The position numbers were made by a program, and so were the translations under genes. The notes beneath the pieces were generated by a model. It did no database searches. It had not been told where the DNA came from and was given only the letters and a program-made list of their open reading frames with translations. From an uncultured Clostridia bacterium (lineage in GTDB: Bacteria > Bacillota > Clostridia > Christensenellales > HGM11417): a stretch of 64,000 nt of DNA. The stretch is from the NCBI GenBank assembly GCA_944332455.1, contig CALVJY010000007.1, positions 1 to 64,000 on the forward strand. Direction: 5' to 3'. Positions 36,056 through 44,727 of the stretch are shown in pieces. Position 1 is the first letter of the stretch. The number at the start of each line of letters is the position of its first letter.

Positions 36056-37030
36056 TCAGCCCTTCAGGGCCCCCATCGACAGCCCGTCGATGAACCAGCG
36101 CTGGAAGAAGGCGAAGATGACGATGGGAACCAGGCACATCATGGCGGAGACGCCGTAGATCAGCGGATAGTTCGGCAGCCCGTCCTGAGGGGTGGCCTCC
36201 TCAATGACGATGTTGATGTAGTAACCAATGGTCGTCCACTCCGGCTCCGCCCCCTTCATCAGATAAAGGCAGGTGCTGTAATCGTTCCATTTCCCGATAA
36301 ACAGGCCGATCAGCGAATAGGCCAGCACGGGCAGGATCAGCGGGAGATAGATCCGGAACATGACGGTAAACAGGTTGGCGCCGTCCACCTCGGCGGCCTC
36401 GCCGATCTCCTTGCCGATGGAGCAGAAGGCCTGCCTGTACAAAAAGATGTTCATGGGGGAAATATTGATGTTGATCAGGAACAGGACCATGGGATCGCCG
36501 ATGAACCCGCTTCCCCCGGTAAAGATGTTGTTGCCTCCCGCAAAGGGAAATCTGGCCCACATCACAAAAGTCGAGGCCACCGTTGCCGCGCCGGGGATCA
36601 TCGTGACCGCCAGAAAGGCCATGAAAATGAATCCGCGGAATCTGAACCGGATGAAGGAAAAGATGTAGGCCAACACCACCGAGGAAAGGATCATGATGGC
36701 AGCGCTCTCCGCAATGACGCCCAGCGTCAGCGCAATGGACTGCAGAACCTTCAGATCCGAAAAGAAAAACAGATAGGTCCCGAAGTTTTCCAAACTGAGC
36801 GAGCTGGGCCAGGGGAAAGCCGAGATCTGATAAAAATCCTCCCTGTTCAACAGGGCCCCGACCAGCATGAAGTAGAGCGGATAGAGCATGATAATCGAGC
36901 CGATCCCCAGGTAAAGATAGGCGCCGACGGACCTCCGGATTTTTTTCCGCCGGAGACTCTTTTGTTTTTTGTTCCTGAGTTCTTCTCCCGACCGTACGGG
37001 GAATTCGGCTTTTGCGGTCTCAGTCTGCAT
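36056..37030 (-). CDS. CUT1 carbohydrate ABC permease 2, MalG type
   Basis: This 324-residue inner-membrane permease has a basic N-terminus, six predicted helices and the EAA loop at about residues 213-240 (EAAEVDGANLFTVMFRIYLP). The tail is FIDGLSMGALKG, as in MalG-type proteins. Its start overlaps the end of the first permease by 11 bp. It forms the import channel with that partner; an ATPase must be supplied from elsewhere. Confidence 0.92.
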   Translation of the reverse strand: MQTETAKAEFPVRSGEELRNKKQKSLRRKKIRRSVGAYLYLGIGSIIMLYPLYFMLVGALLNREDFYQISAFPWPSSLSLENFGTYLFFFSDLKVLQSIALTLGVIAESAAIMILSSVVLAYIFSFIRFRFRGFIFMAFLAVTMIPGAATVASTFVMWARFPFAGGNNIFTGGSGFIGDPMVLFLININISPMNIFLYRQAFCSIGKEIGEAAEVDGANLFTVMFRIYLPLILPVLAYSLIGLFIGKWNDYSTCLYLMKGAEPEWTTIGYYINIVIEEATPQDGLPNYPLIYGVSAMMCLVPIVIFAFFQRWFIDGLSMGALKG

Positions 37031-37964
37031 GTTTTCCCCCTATGTCGATACCTGTAAATTTAAAGTTCAGCCGGGTCAGCGTGACCCCGCAGATCAGCAC
37101 GATGGTACTCATGGAAGTGGCCAGGCCGATGTTCATGTTGTTGATGGCCTCATCGTAGATGGCGAACATCAAAGTTCTGGTGGACAAGTTGGGCCCGCCG
37201 TTGGAGATCAGCTGGACGGGTTCGAAGAAGGAGAAGATCCCCAGGACCGTGACAATGAGAATGTAGGCCAGCATATTGCTCATGCAGGGAATGGTGATCC
37301 GGAAGAAGCGCTGTCTTCGGTTGACCCCGTCGATGTCGGCGGCCTCGTAGACATCCCGGGAAATGCCGTTCATCCCTGCCAGGAACAGCAGGGCGCCGCT
37401 CCCCATCCCCCGCCAGGCACAGACGAACAGGATCCAGAAGTACATCCAGCCCGTCGAACGGGTAAAGACGATCTTTTCCCCTCCCAGGTTGGAGATGATT
37501 GTGTTGATCACGCCGGTGGAGCCGTCAATCCAGGTGTTGATCAGCTGTGCAGTGATGGAAAGGGAAATGATAGAGGGGATGTACCAGATGACCCGAAAGG
37601 CGCTCTGTCCCCGGATCTTGGCGGTAAAGAAGGCCGCCGTCAGAAAACCAAACACAAAGGTAATGACCAGGTTGGCCACACCAAACAACAAGGTGTTTCC
37701 CAACATCAACAGGTTGCTGCTCTCGGTAAAGACGCTGACATAATTTTTGAACCCCACGAAGGTCGGCGTCTGCACCAGATTCCACTCGAAAAAGGAGAGA
37801 ACGACCGCAAGCCCAAGCGGGAGAACGCTCATGATCAGAAAGACTGCGATGCAGGGAATCAGCACACACCAGGCAAAGCGTATCCTCCTCTTTTCGAGGG
37901 ATCGTCCGGAGCGTCTCCGCGGCGCAGATTCCTGAACGACCGGGACTTGTTCCATGACAGCCAA
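37020..37964 (-). CDS. CUT1 carbohydrate ABC permease 1, MalF type
   Basis: This 314-residue permease has six helices and the EAA loop near residues 208-235 (YEAADIDGVNRRQRFFRITI). The start is taken as TTG at 37964 because AGGAGG lies seven bases before it; the first in-frame ATG is nine bases further in and too far from that site. It is the first gene of sugar locus 2 and is transcribed from a strong promoter divergent from the GntR-type regulator. Confidence 0.9.
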   Translation of the reverse strand: MAVMEQVPVVQESAPRRRSGRSLEKRRIRFAWCVLIPCIAVFLIMSVLPLGLAVVLSFFEWNLVQTPTFVGFKNYVSVFTESSNLLMLGNTLLFGVANLVITFVFGFLTAAFFTAKIRGQSAFRVIWYIPSIISLSITAQLINTWIDGSTGVINTIISNLGGEKIVFTRSTGWMYFWILFVCAWRGMGSGALLFLAGMNGISRDVYEAADIDGVNRRQRFFRITIPCMSNMLAYILIVTVLGIFSFFEPVQLISNGGPNLSTRTLMFAIYDEAINNMNIGLATSMSTIVLICGVTLTRLNFKFTGIDIGGKHAD

Positions 37965-38070
37965 AGTAACACCTCCTGTTGATGTTCCGGACCGCTGGCG
38001 GACACCGCCCGAAAGGTTTCCGCCATAGAGAAGTTCACGTTCGAGCGCTCCGGATCATCCTGTTATTCTT

Positions 38071-38099
38071 ATTTTAAACGAACAATCCGGTTTTGTCAA
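38071..38099 (-). promoter_or_regulatory. Sigma-A promoter of sugar locus 2
   Basis: TTGACA (38094-38099) and TAAAAT (38071-38076) on the minus strand with 17 bases between. ATAATACAT, a half-site related to the regulator's operator array, lies just upstream of the -35 box. Confidence 0.75.
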
Positions 38100-38113
38100 T
38101 ACCCCTTTTGAAA

Positions 38114-38250
38114 ATATGTATTATCCAAAAAAGGCCCAATCAATTCCTGAAAATACATAACCGCCCCCTCCCCCCTTGATTTTCGGAGGAAAAAGCCTTA
38201 TAATAGAAAAAGGGGTAGCACATAATGACAAATTATGTATCTAACATAAT
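38114..38250. promoter_or_regulatory. Operator array between divergent promoters
   Basis: Three half-sites, ACATAAT (38220-38226), ATTATGT (38232-38238) and ACATAAT (38244-38250), alternate in orientation every 12 bases and give two overlapping palindromes. They lie between the GntR promoter and its start codon. Related ATGTATTAT and ATACATAA sites occur near 38115 and 38153, towards the other promoter. The layout fits a sugar-responsive GntR-family repressor controlling itself and the operon. Confidence 0.65.
38176..38204 (+). promoter_or_regulatory. Sigma-A promoter of the GntR-type regulator
   Basis: TTGATT (38176-38181) and TATAAT (38199-38204) with 17 bases between. The expected start is near 38211, just before the operator array. 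Confidence 0.75.
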
Positions 38251-38265
38251 AAAAGGAGCCGGACG

Positions 38266-39354
38266 GTGGATAAGGACGACAAGGGCAAGCTTTACCTCTT
38301 TGTGTACAATGACATTCTGAACAAGATCAGGAGCGGGCATTACAGGCCGGGCGACAAGCTGCCCACGGAGATGGAGCTCTCTGATCTTTATTCGGTCAGC
38401 CGGGTCACGGCCAGGCGCTCTCTGGCCATGCTCGAAAACATCAATCTGATCTATCGCATCAAAAAGAGCGGTACCTTTGTCAACGGCAAGAAGAACGCCT
38501 CCTCCGCCCAGCGCATCATTCCGGTCATTCTGCCCTATGAAGAGACCCTGGACATCGGGATCGTGGAGGGCGCCCAGAACTACGGTCTGCTTTACAACTG
38601 TTTTACGCCCTTTTTCAATTCCGGCAATTCGGCGGTCAAGGAAAGGGAAATTCTTTCCAACATTCTGAACATGGACGTGGACGGACTGATCTGCTATCCC
38701 TGCTCCATCTACGACAACCTGGACATCTTTGCCCAGTACAAGCGACTGGGCATCCCGGTCGTCATGCTCGATCACGGCATTGACGGCTTTAAGGCTCCGT
38801 TGGTCTGCTGCGACAATGAGGCCGGCATCATGCAGGTCATGAATGACCTCATCGCTCGGGGTCATCGAGACATTGCTTTCTTTTACGTCACGGAGCAGAT
38901 GATCTCCTCCGAACGGGAGCGGCTTCGCAGCTATCTCGAGGCCCTGATCCGCCACGATTTTTCCGTGCGTAACGATTTCATCTTCCATCTTCCCCTGCTT
39001 TCCTATGACAAAAACCTCTCTCACATCAAACAGAGCCAGTTTTTTCGGAAGAGCGTCGACGTCTTTGTTGCCGACCTGGCCCAGCGGAAAGAGCTGCCCA
39101 CTGCGATCTGCTGCGTCAACGATGTGAGCGCCAACACCCTGAGCCTTGCCCTGAAAAAAAACGGGGATCCCCGGTTTTCCGCAATCGAAATTACCGGCTT
39201 TGACAATCTTTACAACGGCGCTTTCCTCACCGTGCAGCAGGACTTCCACGCGCTTGGCAGCACGGCAGTGCGGACGGCGCTGGACATGCTGGACGGAAAG
39301 AGCGTCCCGGACACACTGTACACCGCTGTCGAGCTGGTGGAAAAGCGCCGCTGA
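38266..39354 (+). CDS. GntR/AraR-type regulator of sugar locus 2
   Basis: This 362-residue regulator has an N-terminal GntR winged helix (residues 8-72): LYLFVYNDILNKIRSGHYRP, LPTEMELSDLYSVSRVTARR and a wing ending SGTFVNG. From about residue 80 it has a LacI/PBP-like sugar-sensing domain (GLICYPCSIYDNLDIFAQYK; TAICCVNDVSANTLSLAL; EITGFDN). This arrangement is that of the AraR arabinose repressor, but the sugar sensed here is unknown. The start is GTG with AAAAGGAG eight bases upstream. It is divergent from sugar locus 2 and ends at a strong terminator. Confidence 0.9.
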   Translation: MDKDDKGKLYLFVYNDILNKIRSGHYRPGDKLPTEMELSDLYSVSRVTARRSLAMLENINLIYRIKKSGTFVNGKKNASSAQRIIPVILPYEETLDIGIVEGAQNYGLLYNCFTPFFNSGNSAVKEREILSNILNMDVDGLICYPCSIYDNLDIFAQYKRLGIPVVMLDHGIDGFKAPLVCCDNEAGIMQVMNDLIARGHRDIAFFYVTEQMISSERERLRSYLEALIRHDFSVRNDFIFHLPLLSYDKNLSHIKQSQFFRKSVDVFVADLAQRKELPTAICCVNDVSANTLSLALKKNGDPRFSAIEITGFDNLYNGAFLTVQQDFHALGSTAVRTALDMLDGKSVPDTLYTAVELVEKRR

Positions 39355-39447
39355 TCTCCTCCGGAAAACCTGCGAATCGGGAAGAACGCGCTGCCTGCAG
39401 GACAAAGTGGCTTATCCTTTCCTCCGGATCAATGATAACAGACAAAA

Positions 39448-39492
39448 ACGCAGCCCGGCGCCGTAGAAACGGCGCCGGGCTGCGTTCTCTGC
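39448..39492 (+). terminator. Terminator of the GntR-type gene
   Basis: 39448-39464 and 39469-39485 form a perfect 17-bp GC-rich stem with an AGAA loop, followed by a U-biased tail. It lies about 95 bp past the stop. Confidence 0.8.
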
Positions 39493-39670
39493 TTTTCTGC
39501 CCCTCGACTTTCTCAAGGCGGGGCAGCAAAAATTTTGTCTTTCAAATGCGGTCCGGACCACTCTTTATTCCGCGATCCGGGATCACGGCAGCGGATTGCC
39601 AGACAGAGGTCTCCTTTGATGTTCTTGCAGTTCCTCTGCAGCGTGAACCAGGCCAGCCCGCTCACTTTCC

Positions 39671-39706
39671 AAAAAATAAAAAAACCCGCAAAGAGGGCTT
39701 TTCGGG
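39671..39706 (-). terminator. Terminator of the Rho-like gene
   Basis: CCCGCAAAG (39685-39693) and CTTTTCGGG (39698-39706) pair with one mismatch. On the minus strand they are followed by TTTTTTTATTTTTT. It lies about 140 bp past the Rho-like stop. Confidence 0.7.
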
Positions 39707-39727
39707 GGTTGGGGGAGTTTGGGTTTT

Positions 39728-39847
39728 GGGAGATCGGTTTTGGGGTTCGGACGGCCTGAAACGGTCTGTTTCGGGGGCGTTTAAAGTCGGGAGATCGGCT
39801 TTGTTTGCGGACAGCTTAAAACGGTGTTGGGGGAGGTGCCGGGAGAG
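39728..39847. repeat. Imperfect 61-bp tandem repeat
   Basis: GGGAGATCGG recurs at 39728 and 39789, each followed by similar CGGAC.GC and AAACGGT stretches. It fills much of the 3' flank of the Rho-like gene; no ORF is seen. Confidence 0.4.
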
Positions 39848-40951
39848 CTAGTTCTCCCGGCAGAGGGAGCCGTCGGGCCGGGCCGAGAGAGAGACCTGCC
39901 AGGAGGCATTTTGTCCGATCTCGCCGGATGTCAGGAGCAGGACAGTCAGGCTGCCCTTGCCCTCGGGGGCCTTGGCCGAGTGGCAGAGTTCCTCCGGCAG
40001 GGCTTCCGCCTCGGGAAGGGCGGCCAGCACCACGACGTCCAGGCCGGATTCCACTCCCCGCCGGGCGCGGGCGGTCAGCATGTTCAGGGCGTGGGCGCGC
40101 TCCTCAGCGGTGATCCCCGCCGCGGACAGGCACTCCGAACGGGGGCCGTTCAGGGCGGAGGCCTCCTCCTCCGGCAGATCGAGCAGGGCCAGCACCGAAC
40201 TTCCGTCCGCCGTCAGGGTCTCGAACAGGGGCTTGAAGAAGGCGCTTCCGGTCTGCCCGGGCAGACGGAGGGTCCCAAGGCATCCCTTCGGCAGCGGCGA
40301 AGTACGCCCGATCTCCCCGATCAAAGGATCGGAACTTTGATCCAGGGGGAAGGTCCGATTCAGCGGGCCGGCCTGCAGATCCTCGAAGCGGGGCCGCCGC
40401 ACCTGCTGATCGGAGGCGTGCCCGTTGATCTCCAGGATTTTCTGCACGGAATGGTAGCGGTCCCCCTCCACCTTGCGCATCAGCACGAGCAGATGGTCAC
40501 CCGTGCGGATGTCATACCGCTCGATGAGCGCGGGGGGCAGAATGGGATCGCCGGCATCGGCCCGGAAGGGATCCAAATGCAGCACGCCTCCCTCCCCCGA
40601 GACCTCGGCCAGGCCCTCCGCTTTGACGCTGAAGCGGAAGATCACGCTGTCCACTTCGAATTCGGGAATAGATTCTGCCACTTCCAGGGTCCGCCGTTCG
40701 GAGGCAGAGGCGAGGATGCGTTCGATCAGCTCGTGCTGGGGGGGCAGGCCCTTGTGGGGGCGCCCCCGGCTGGAACGGACCGCAGGCTTGGCCCGGCCGT
40801 CCGAAATTTCCATGATGACCCGAAGCAGATCCTCCCGGCTCAGCGCCGTGGGCGCATAGACCCCCACGGCGCGGCCGATGGCCCTCAGATCTTTCAGATT
40901 AAGATCCTCGATATCCGCCAGGGTGATCCCCCTGCGATGATTCTGTTCCAT
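39848..40951 (-). CDS. Rho-like protein lacking ATPase motifs
   Basis: This 367-residue protein follows the order of transcription terminator Rho. Residues 12-48 match the Rho N-terminal domain (LNLKDLRAIGRAVGVYAPTA). Residues about 100-177 match the RNA-binding domain, including YDIRTGDHLL (Rho: FNLRTGD) and GDRYHSVQKILEING (Rho: GERYFALLKVNEVN). RFEDLQ follows, then SPLPKGCLGTLRLPGQTGSA where Rho has SPIGRGQRGLIVAPPKAGKT. The P-loop Lys and Thr are therefore gone. The Walker B stretch reads DVVVLAALPEAEA instead of DVIILLDSITRLA, and the chain ends soon after GKGSLTVLLLTSGEIG, before the secondary RNA-binding and catalytic C-terminus. The frame is open, and GGGGGAG lies four bases before the ATG. 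RNA binding without translocation, for example as a Rho antagonist, is a guess. Confidence 0.72.
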   Translation of the reverse strand: MEQNHRRGITLADIEDLNLKDLRAIGRAVGVYAPTALSREDLLRVIMEISDGRAKPAVRSSRGRPHKGLPPQHELIERILASASERRTLEVAESIPEFEVDSVIFRFSVKAEGLAEVSGEGGVLHLDPFRADAGDPILPPALIERYDIRTGDHLLVLMRKVEGDRYHSVQKILEINGHASDQQVRRPRFEDLQAGPLNRTFPLDQSSDPLIGEIGRTSPLPKGCLGTLRLPGQTGSAFFKPLFETLTADGSSVLALLDLPEEEASALNGPRSECLSAAGITAEERAHALNMLTARARRGVESGLDVVVLAALPEAEALPEELCHSAKAPEGKGSLTVLLLTSGEIGQNASWQVSLSARPDGSLCREN

Positions 40952-41255
40952 AAAACTCCCCCGCTTTTCCAAAAAAGCTGCCCGGGCCGCCACCGGCAAA
41001 GCGCCGGAGGGCGAACCCGGACAGCACCGTTTCCATCCCCGATCTTTTCCTCCCGGATCCGATCAGGTAGTGATTTTTGGCCGAAATCGGCCCAAAATTA
41101 GATTTTTGAAAAAACTTAGTTTAATTTTGCACCCATATCATAACACACTTCCCCGCCCTCGGCAACATCCGCCTATGATACATCATTATATGCAAAATTC
41201 ATAAAAAAATATTCAATAATTATTTTTTTGATATATTCATGATTTTCAAAAAGAT
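40952..41255. other. AT-rich gap upstream of the Rho-like gene
   Basis: It holds a candidate promoter (41137-41165) and AT-rich sequence up to the ATPase terminator at 41256. No ORF with a ribosome site was seen. Confidence 0.5.
41137..41165 (-). promoter_or_regulatory. Candidate promoter of the Rho-like gene
   Basis: TTGCCG (41160-41165) and TATGAT (41137-41142) on the minus strand with 17 bases between, giving a leader of about 180 bases. Confidence 0.4.
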
Positions 41256-41296
41256 CAGGGTCCTGCGCCCTCCGAATCGGAGGGCGCAGGACCCTG
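41256..41296 (-). terminator. Terminator of the P-type ATPase gene
   Basis: A perfect 19-bp stem (41256-41274 and 41278-41296) with a 3-base loop. On the minus strand it is followed by ATCTTTTTG. Confidence 0.8.
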
Positions 41297-41359
41297 TCCG
41301 GAGATCCCGAACACGCCGCCTTTGACAGGGGCACAAAATTGTCCGGAAAGCCAACGTAC

Positions 41360-41446
41360 GGGGTTCCCGCTATCGTCCGGACGGCCACACCCGGCGGGGC
41401 TCCCGCTATCGCCGGACGGCCCACACCGGCGGGGCTCCCGCTCAGG
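41360..41446. repeat. Short direct repeats at the ATPase 3' end
   Basis: GGGG.TCCCGCTATCG, then CCGGACGGCC, recurs about 39 bp apart, with a third partial copy (GGGGCTCCCGCT) at the stop codon. They suggest local slippage beside the coding end. Confidence 0.45.
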
Positions 41447-44036
41447 CATGCCTCCCCCGCCGCAGCACGGCCTTGAACGCTTCGGCGGCGGGAATGACGG
41501 CCAGGGCGGCCCCGAACACAATCCCCCACTGCGGCAGGGTCAGCGGCACGATGGCGAAGGCCCCGCACAGCGGCGGGATCAGGCAGAGCAGCAAATTGAC
41601 GCCCACGCCCAGCAGCACGGTCAGCAGCATGGTCCTGTTCCCGCCCATTCCCCGACCGAAGGCCGAGCGGCGCTCGGACCGGATGTTGAAGGCATGGAAG
41701 AGCTCGACGAAGGAGAGGGTGAAAAAGGTCATGCAGGAGGCGACGGCGTTGCCGTAGCAAGAGAGGGCGAAGAGGAACACGCCCAGTACCAAAACGGTCT
41801 GGATCCCCCCATAGACGGCGGTCGAGAGCACCGAAGTGCGGGAAAACAGCGCCTTTTCAGTCCTTTCCGGAGGACGGTCCATGATGTCCGGCTCCTCCCG
41901 TTCGGCCCCGAGGGCCAACACCGGGAAGGTGTCGGTGATCAGGTTGATCCACAGCAGCTGGGTGGAGATGAGAAAGGTGAACTGCGGAAAGAACAGGGTG
42001 GCCAGCAGGATGGCGAAGACCTCGGCCAGGTTGGTGGCCAGAAAGAACTGGATGGTTTTTTTGATGTTGGAAAAGACCCGCCTGCCCTCCCGCACGGCCA
42101 GCACGATGGTGGCGAAGTTGTCGTCGGCGATGATCATGTCCGAGGCGTCCTTGGTCACGTCGGTGCCGCTGCCCATGGCCACCCCGATGTCCGCCCGCTT
42201 GATGCCGGGGGCGTCGTTGATGCCGTCTCCGGTCATGGCCACCACCTTGCCCCGCTTTTGCAGGGCCTCTACCACCGCCGTCTTGTGCTTGGGGCTGACC
42301 CGGGCGAACACCCGGTAGGCCGTGACCGTCTTTTCCAGCTGAGCGGGGGTCAGGCGGTCCAGCTCGGCCCCGGTGATCACCCGGGAGAGATCGTCGCAGA
42401 TCCCCAGCTCCCGGGCCACCGCAAAGGCGGTCTCGCGGTGGTCGCCGGTCATCATGACGGGCACGATGCCCGCCCTCTTGCATTCGGCCACGGCGGCCCG
42501 GGCCTCCGGCCGGGGAGGATCCATCATGCCGCACAGGCCCAGAAAGGTCAGCCCCTCCTCCCGCAGCTCCCCTTCGGCCATGGCAAAGCCCAGCACCCGC
42601 AGGGCCTCCCGGCCCATGACGGCGTTTCCGGCGGCCAGCCTGCTGCGGTCGGCCTCGGTCAGGGGGCGGATCCGCCCCCCCTCGAAGATCCGGCTGCACC
42701 GCCCCAGCAGCACGTCCGGCGCCCCCTTGACGAAGACCAGGGCCTTTCCGTTCAGCTTTCCGGCCACGCTCATCAGCTTGCGCTCGGACTCGAAGGGACG
42801 CTCCCCCGTGCGGACAAAGGCGGGGGCGGGAAATCCGGCCCGGTCGCACTCGGTCAGCAAGGCGACCTCGGTGGGATCGCCGAGGTAGCTTCCCTTTTCC
42901 CCCTTGACGCTGTGACAGACCCGCATGCAGGCGTACATCCACCAGGCCGCGGTGTCCGCGCGGGGGACGGCCCGGTCCCCGTCCGCGGTCAGGGTCCGCC
43001 GGACGGTCATGGCGTTCAGGGTCAGGGTGCCGGTCTTGTCCGAGCAGATGACGTCGCAGCTGCCCAGGGTCTCCACCGCGTGCAGCTTGCGGACGATGGC
43101 CCGGCTCCGGCTCATGCGCTGGACCCCAAGGGCCATGATGATGGTCACCACGGCCGGCATCCCCTCCGGGATGGCCGCCACCGCGATGGCCACCGCCGTC
43201 ATGAAAGTCTGCATCAGGGGATGATGCTGAAAGAACAGCCCGAACACGAAGATGACGGCCGCCACCGCGATGACCGTGACCGAAATGACCTTGCCCAACG
43301 TGGCCAGGCTCCGCTGCAGGGGGGTGGCCACGGTCTCCGAGCGATCCAGAAGGTCGGCGATCCTGCCGATCTCGGTCTCCATGCCCGTGCGCACCGCCAC
43401 GGCCTCGCCGTTGCCCCGGACCACGAAGGTGGAGCCGTACAGCATGTTTTTCCGGTCCCCCAGGGCCAGCCCCTCCTTTAAGGGGGCCGCCGTCTTGACC
43501 GAGGGCAGGGATTCCCCGGTCAGCGCGGACTCGTCCACGCTGAGGGCGTTGGCGGTCAGCACCCGGCAGTCGGCCGCCACCCGGTCCCCCTCCTCCAGGA
43601 GCAGGATATCCCCCGGGACCACCTCCTCGGCGGGAATGACGGCCTCCGCCCCCTCCCGCCGGACCCGGGCCTTTCCGGCCGACAGCTGTTTGAGCCGCTC
43701 GATGGCCCTGTCGGCCCGGACCTGCTGAATGAAGCCCACCACGGCGTTCAGAAAGATGATGAAGATGATGATGAAGGTGTCGAAGAGTTCCTGCCGGTCC
43801 CCGGTGAGAAAGGCCAGCACCGCCGAGATGGCCGCCGCCGCGATCAGCAGCAGCACCATCAGATCGGTGAACTGGGACAGAAACAGCTTGAACAGGCTGT
43901 CCCTGCCCTTCTGCCGGAGGGCGTTGGGTCCTGCCTTTTGCAGCCGGCCGGCCGCGGCCTCCCGGCTCAGGCCCCTCCGTTCGCTCCCCAGCTCCTCCAG
44001 GGTCTGGTCCGCACTCAGACTGTAGTAATCCCGCAT
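41442..44036 (-). CDS. Calcium-type cation-transporting P-type ATPase
   Basis: This 864-residue membrane pump is of the P2A/P2B type. It has an N-terminal cation-ATPase domain ([19 protein letters not shown]), TGES near residue 171, helix M4 with [15 protein letters not shown], the phosphorylation site [15 protein letters not shown] near 330, KGAPDVLL in the nucleotide domain and [18 protein letters not shown] near 605. The C-terminal helices contain [12 protein letters not shown] and the [13 protein letters not shown] stretch common in bacterial calcium ATPases. It probably exports Ca2+, although Mn2+ or Na+ cannot be excluded. It stands alone, with a hairpin on either side. Confidence 0.92.
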   Translation of the reverse strand: MRDYYSLSADQTLEELGSERRGLSREAAAGRLQKAGPNALRQKGRDSLFKLFLSQFTDLMVLLLIAAAAISAVLAFLTGDRQELFDTFIIIFIIFLNAVVGFIQQVRADRAIERLKQLSAGKARVRREGAEAVIPAEEVVPGDILLLEEGDRVAADCRVLTANALSVDESALTGESLPSVKTAAPLKEGLALGDRKNMLYGSTFVVRGNGEAVAVRTGMETEIGRIADLLDRSETVATPLQRSLATLGKVISVTVIAVAAVIFVFGLFFQHHPLMQTFMTAVAIAVAAIPEGMPAVVTIIMALGVQRMSRSRAIVRKLHAVETLGSCDVICSDKTGTLTLNAMTVRRTLTADGDRAVPRADTAAWWMYACMRVCHSVKGEKGSYLGDPTEVALLTECDRAGFPAPAFVRTGERPFESERKLMSVAGKLNGKALVFVKGAPDVLLGRCSRIFEGGRIRPLTEADRSRLAAGNAVMGREALRVLGFAMAEGELREEGLTFLGLCGMMDPPRPEARAAVAECKRAGIVPVMMTGDHRETAFAVARELGICDDLSRVITGAELDRLTPAQLEKTVTAYRVFARVSPKHKTAVVEALQKRGKVVAMTGDGINDAPGIKRADIGVAMGSGTDVTKDASDMIIADDNFATIVLAVREGRRVFSNIKKTIQFFLATNLAEVFAILLATLFFPQFTFLISTQLLWINLITDTFPVLALGAEREEPDIMDRPPERTEKALFSRTSVLSTAVYGGIQTVLVLGVFLFALSCYGNAVASCMTFFTLSFVELFHAFNIRSERRSAFGRGMGGNRTMLLTVLLGVGVNLLLCLIPPLCGAFAIVPLTLPQWGIVFGAALAVIPAAEAFKAVLRRGRHA

Positions 44037-44198
44037 GTTCTTCCCGCCTTTTGATTTTGGCCGCCGGAAGGCAGCCTTCGGCCGCAGGTTCGCGGCTCTC
44101 TTTTATCTTATTCGGCGGGGGCGCCGGGTATGCCGGGACCGATGGGCGTTCGGCCGCCCCTGCCGGCCCTGCCCCGGGACCTGTTTTTTTGACATGAA

Positions 44199-44229
44199 AA
44201 AAGCACCTGGCATACGACCGGGTGCTTTT
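44199..44229 (-). terminator. Terminator after the 61-residue ORF
   Basis: AAAAGCACC (44199-44207) and GGTGCTTTT (44221-44229) pair. On the minus strand a T-run follows. It closes the trkA-trkH-GH38-small ORF gene series. Confidence 0.75.
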
Positions 44230-44258
44230 GCTTTGTTTTGCTGATATGGGTTTCAGGG

Positions 44259-44444
44259 TCAGATCATCAGGCAGATTTCATCAACATTCCCAAGAGGGGG
44301 AATCCCTCTCTCCTGCTCTCTGCGAAGAAGACCGTCTTCTTCTATCTCTCTGAACAGTTTCTCAAATTCTTCCGGATATTCTTGTGCTATGGGCATTTCC
44401 TTGCAAGCCTTGTACACGATATCCCTGTATTCTTCGTATGTCAT
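44259..44444 (-). CDS. Small acidic protein of unknown function (61 residues)
   Basis: I do not recognise this family. It is a mainly helical, acidic protein opening MTYEEYRDIVYKACKEMPIA. AGGAGG lies seven bases before the ATG, which supports translation. It lies 27 bp after the DUF4177-like gene and before a good terminator, so it is probably the last gene of the transcript that starts at the GH38 or Trk genes. Confidence 0.6.
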   Translation of the reverse strand: MTYEEYRDIVYKACKEMPIAQEYPEEFEKLFREIEEDGLLRREQERGIPPLGNVDEICLMI

Positions 44445-44471
44445 TTTTTTACCTCCTCGTCCGATGCCGCC

Positions 44472-44678
44472 CTATTCCTCCCGCTGGAAGACCAGGGACA
44501 GGGTCTCGATGTCCCCCGTACCCCGGGTCTCGAGGGGCACAAACCCTTCGTAGGACCAGCCGGCCTCCAGGCGCTCGCGGATGATGTCTTCCACGCCGTC
44601 AAAGGAATAGCGGCTGCCTTTGCCGAACCCGAAACCGCACAGATCGGAAGAGACCCTGACAAATTCAACTTTTTTCAT
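44472..44678 (-). CDS. DUF4177-like small protein (68 residues)
   Basis: This short alpha/beta protein opens MKKVEFVRVSSDLCGFGFGK. It carries RERLEAGWSYEGFVPLETRG and a final strand SLVFQRE, the pattern of DUF4177 proteins (a helix, a conserved Gly-Trp and a closing strand). AGGAGG lies five bases before the ATG. The gene follows GH38 by 49 bp. DUF4177 proteins have no established function. Confidence 0.55.
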   Translation of the reverse strand: MKKVEFVRVSSDLCGFGFGKGSRYSFDGVEDIIRERLEAGWSYEGFVPLETRGTGDIETLSLVFQREE

Positions 44679-44727
44679 CTTTTCCTCCTGATTCTCAACA
44701 CAAAGGGCAGGGCGGGCCGAACGCCGG

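Noticed and set aside
39848-40951. Treating the Rho-like gene as an ordinary rho or as a pseudogene
   Set aside because: The P-loop and C-terminus are missing, so it cannot be a working Rho motor; but the frame, ribosome site and flanking signals are intact, so simple decay is also not supported.
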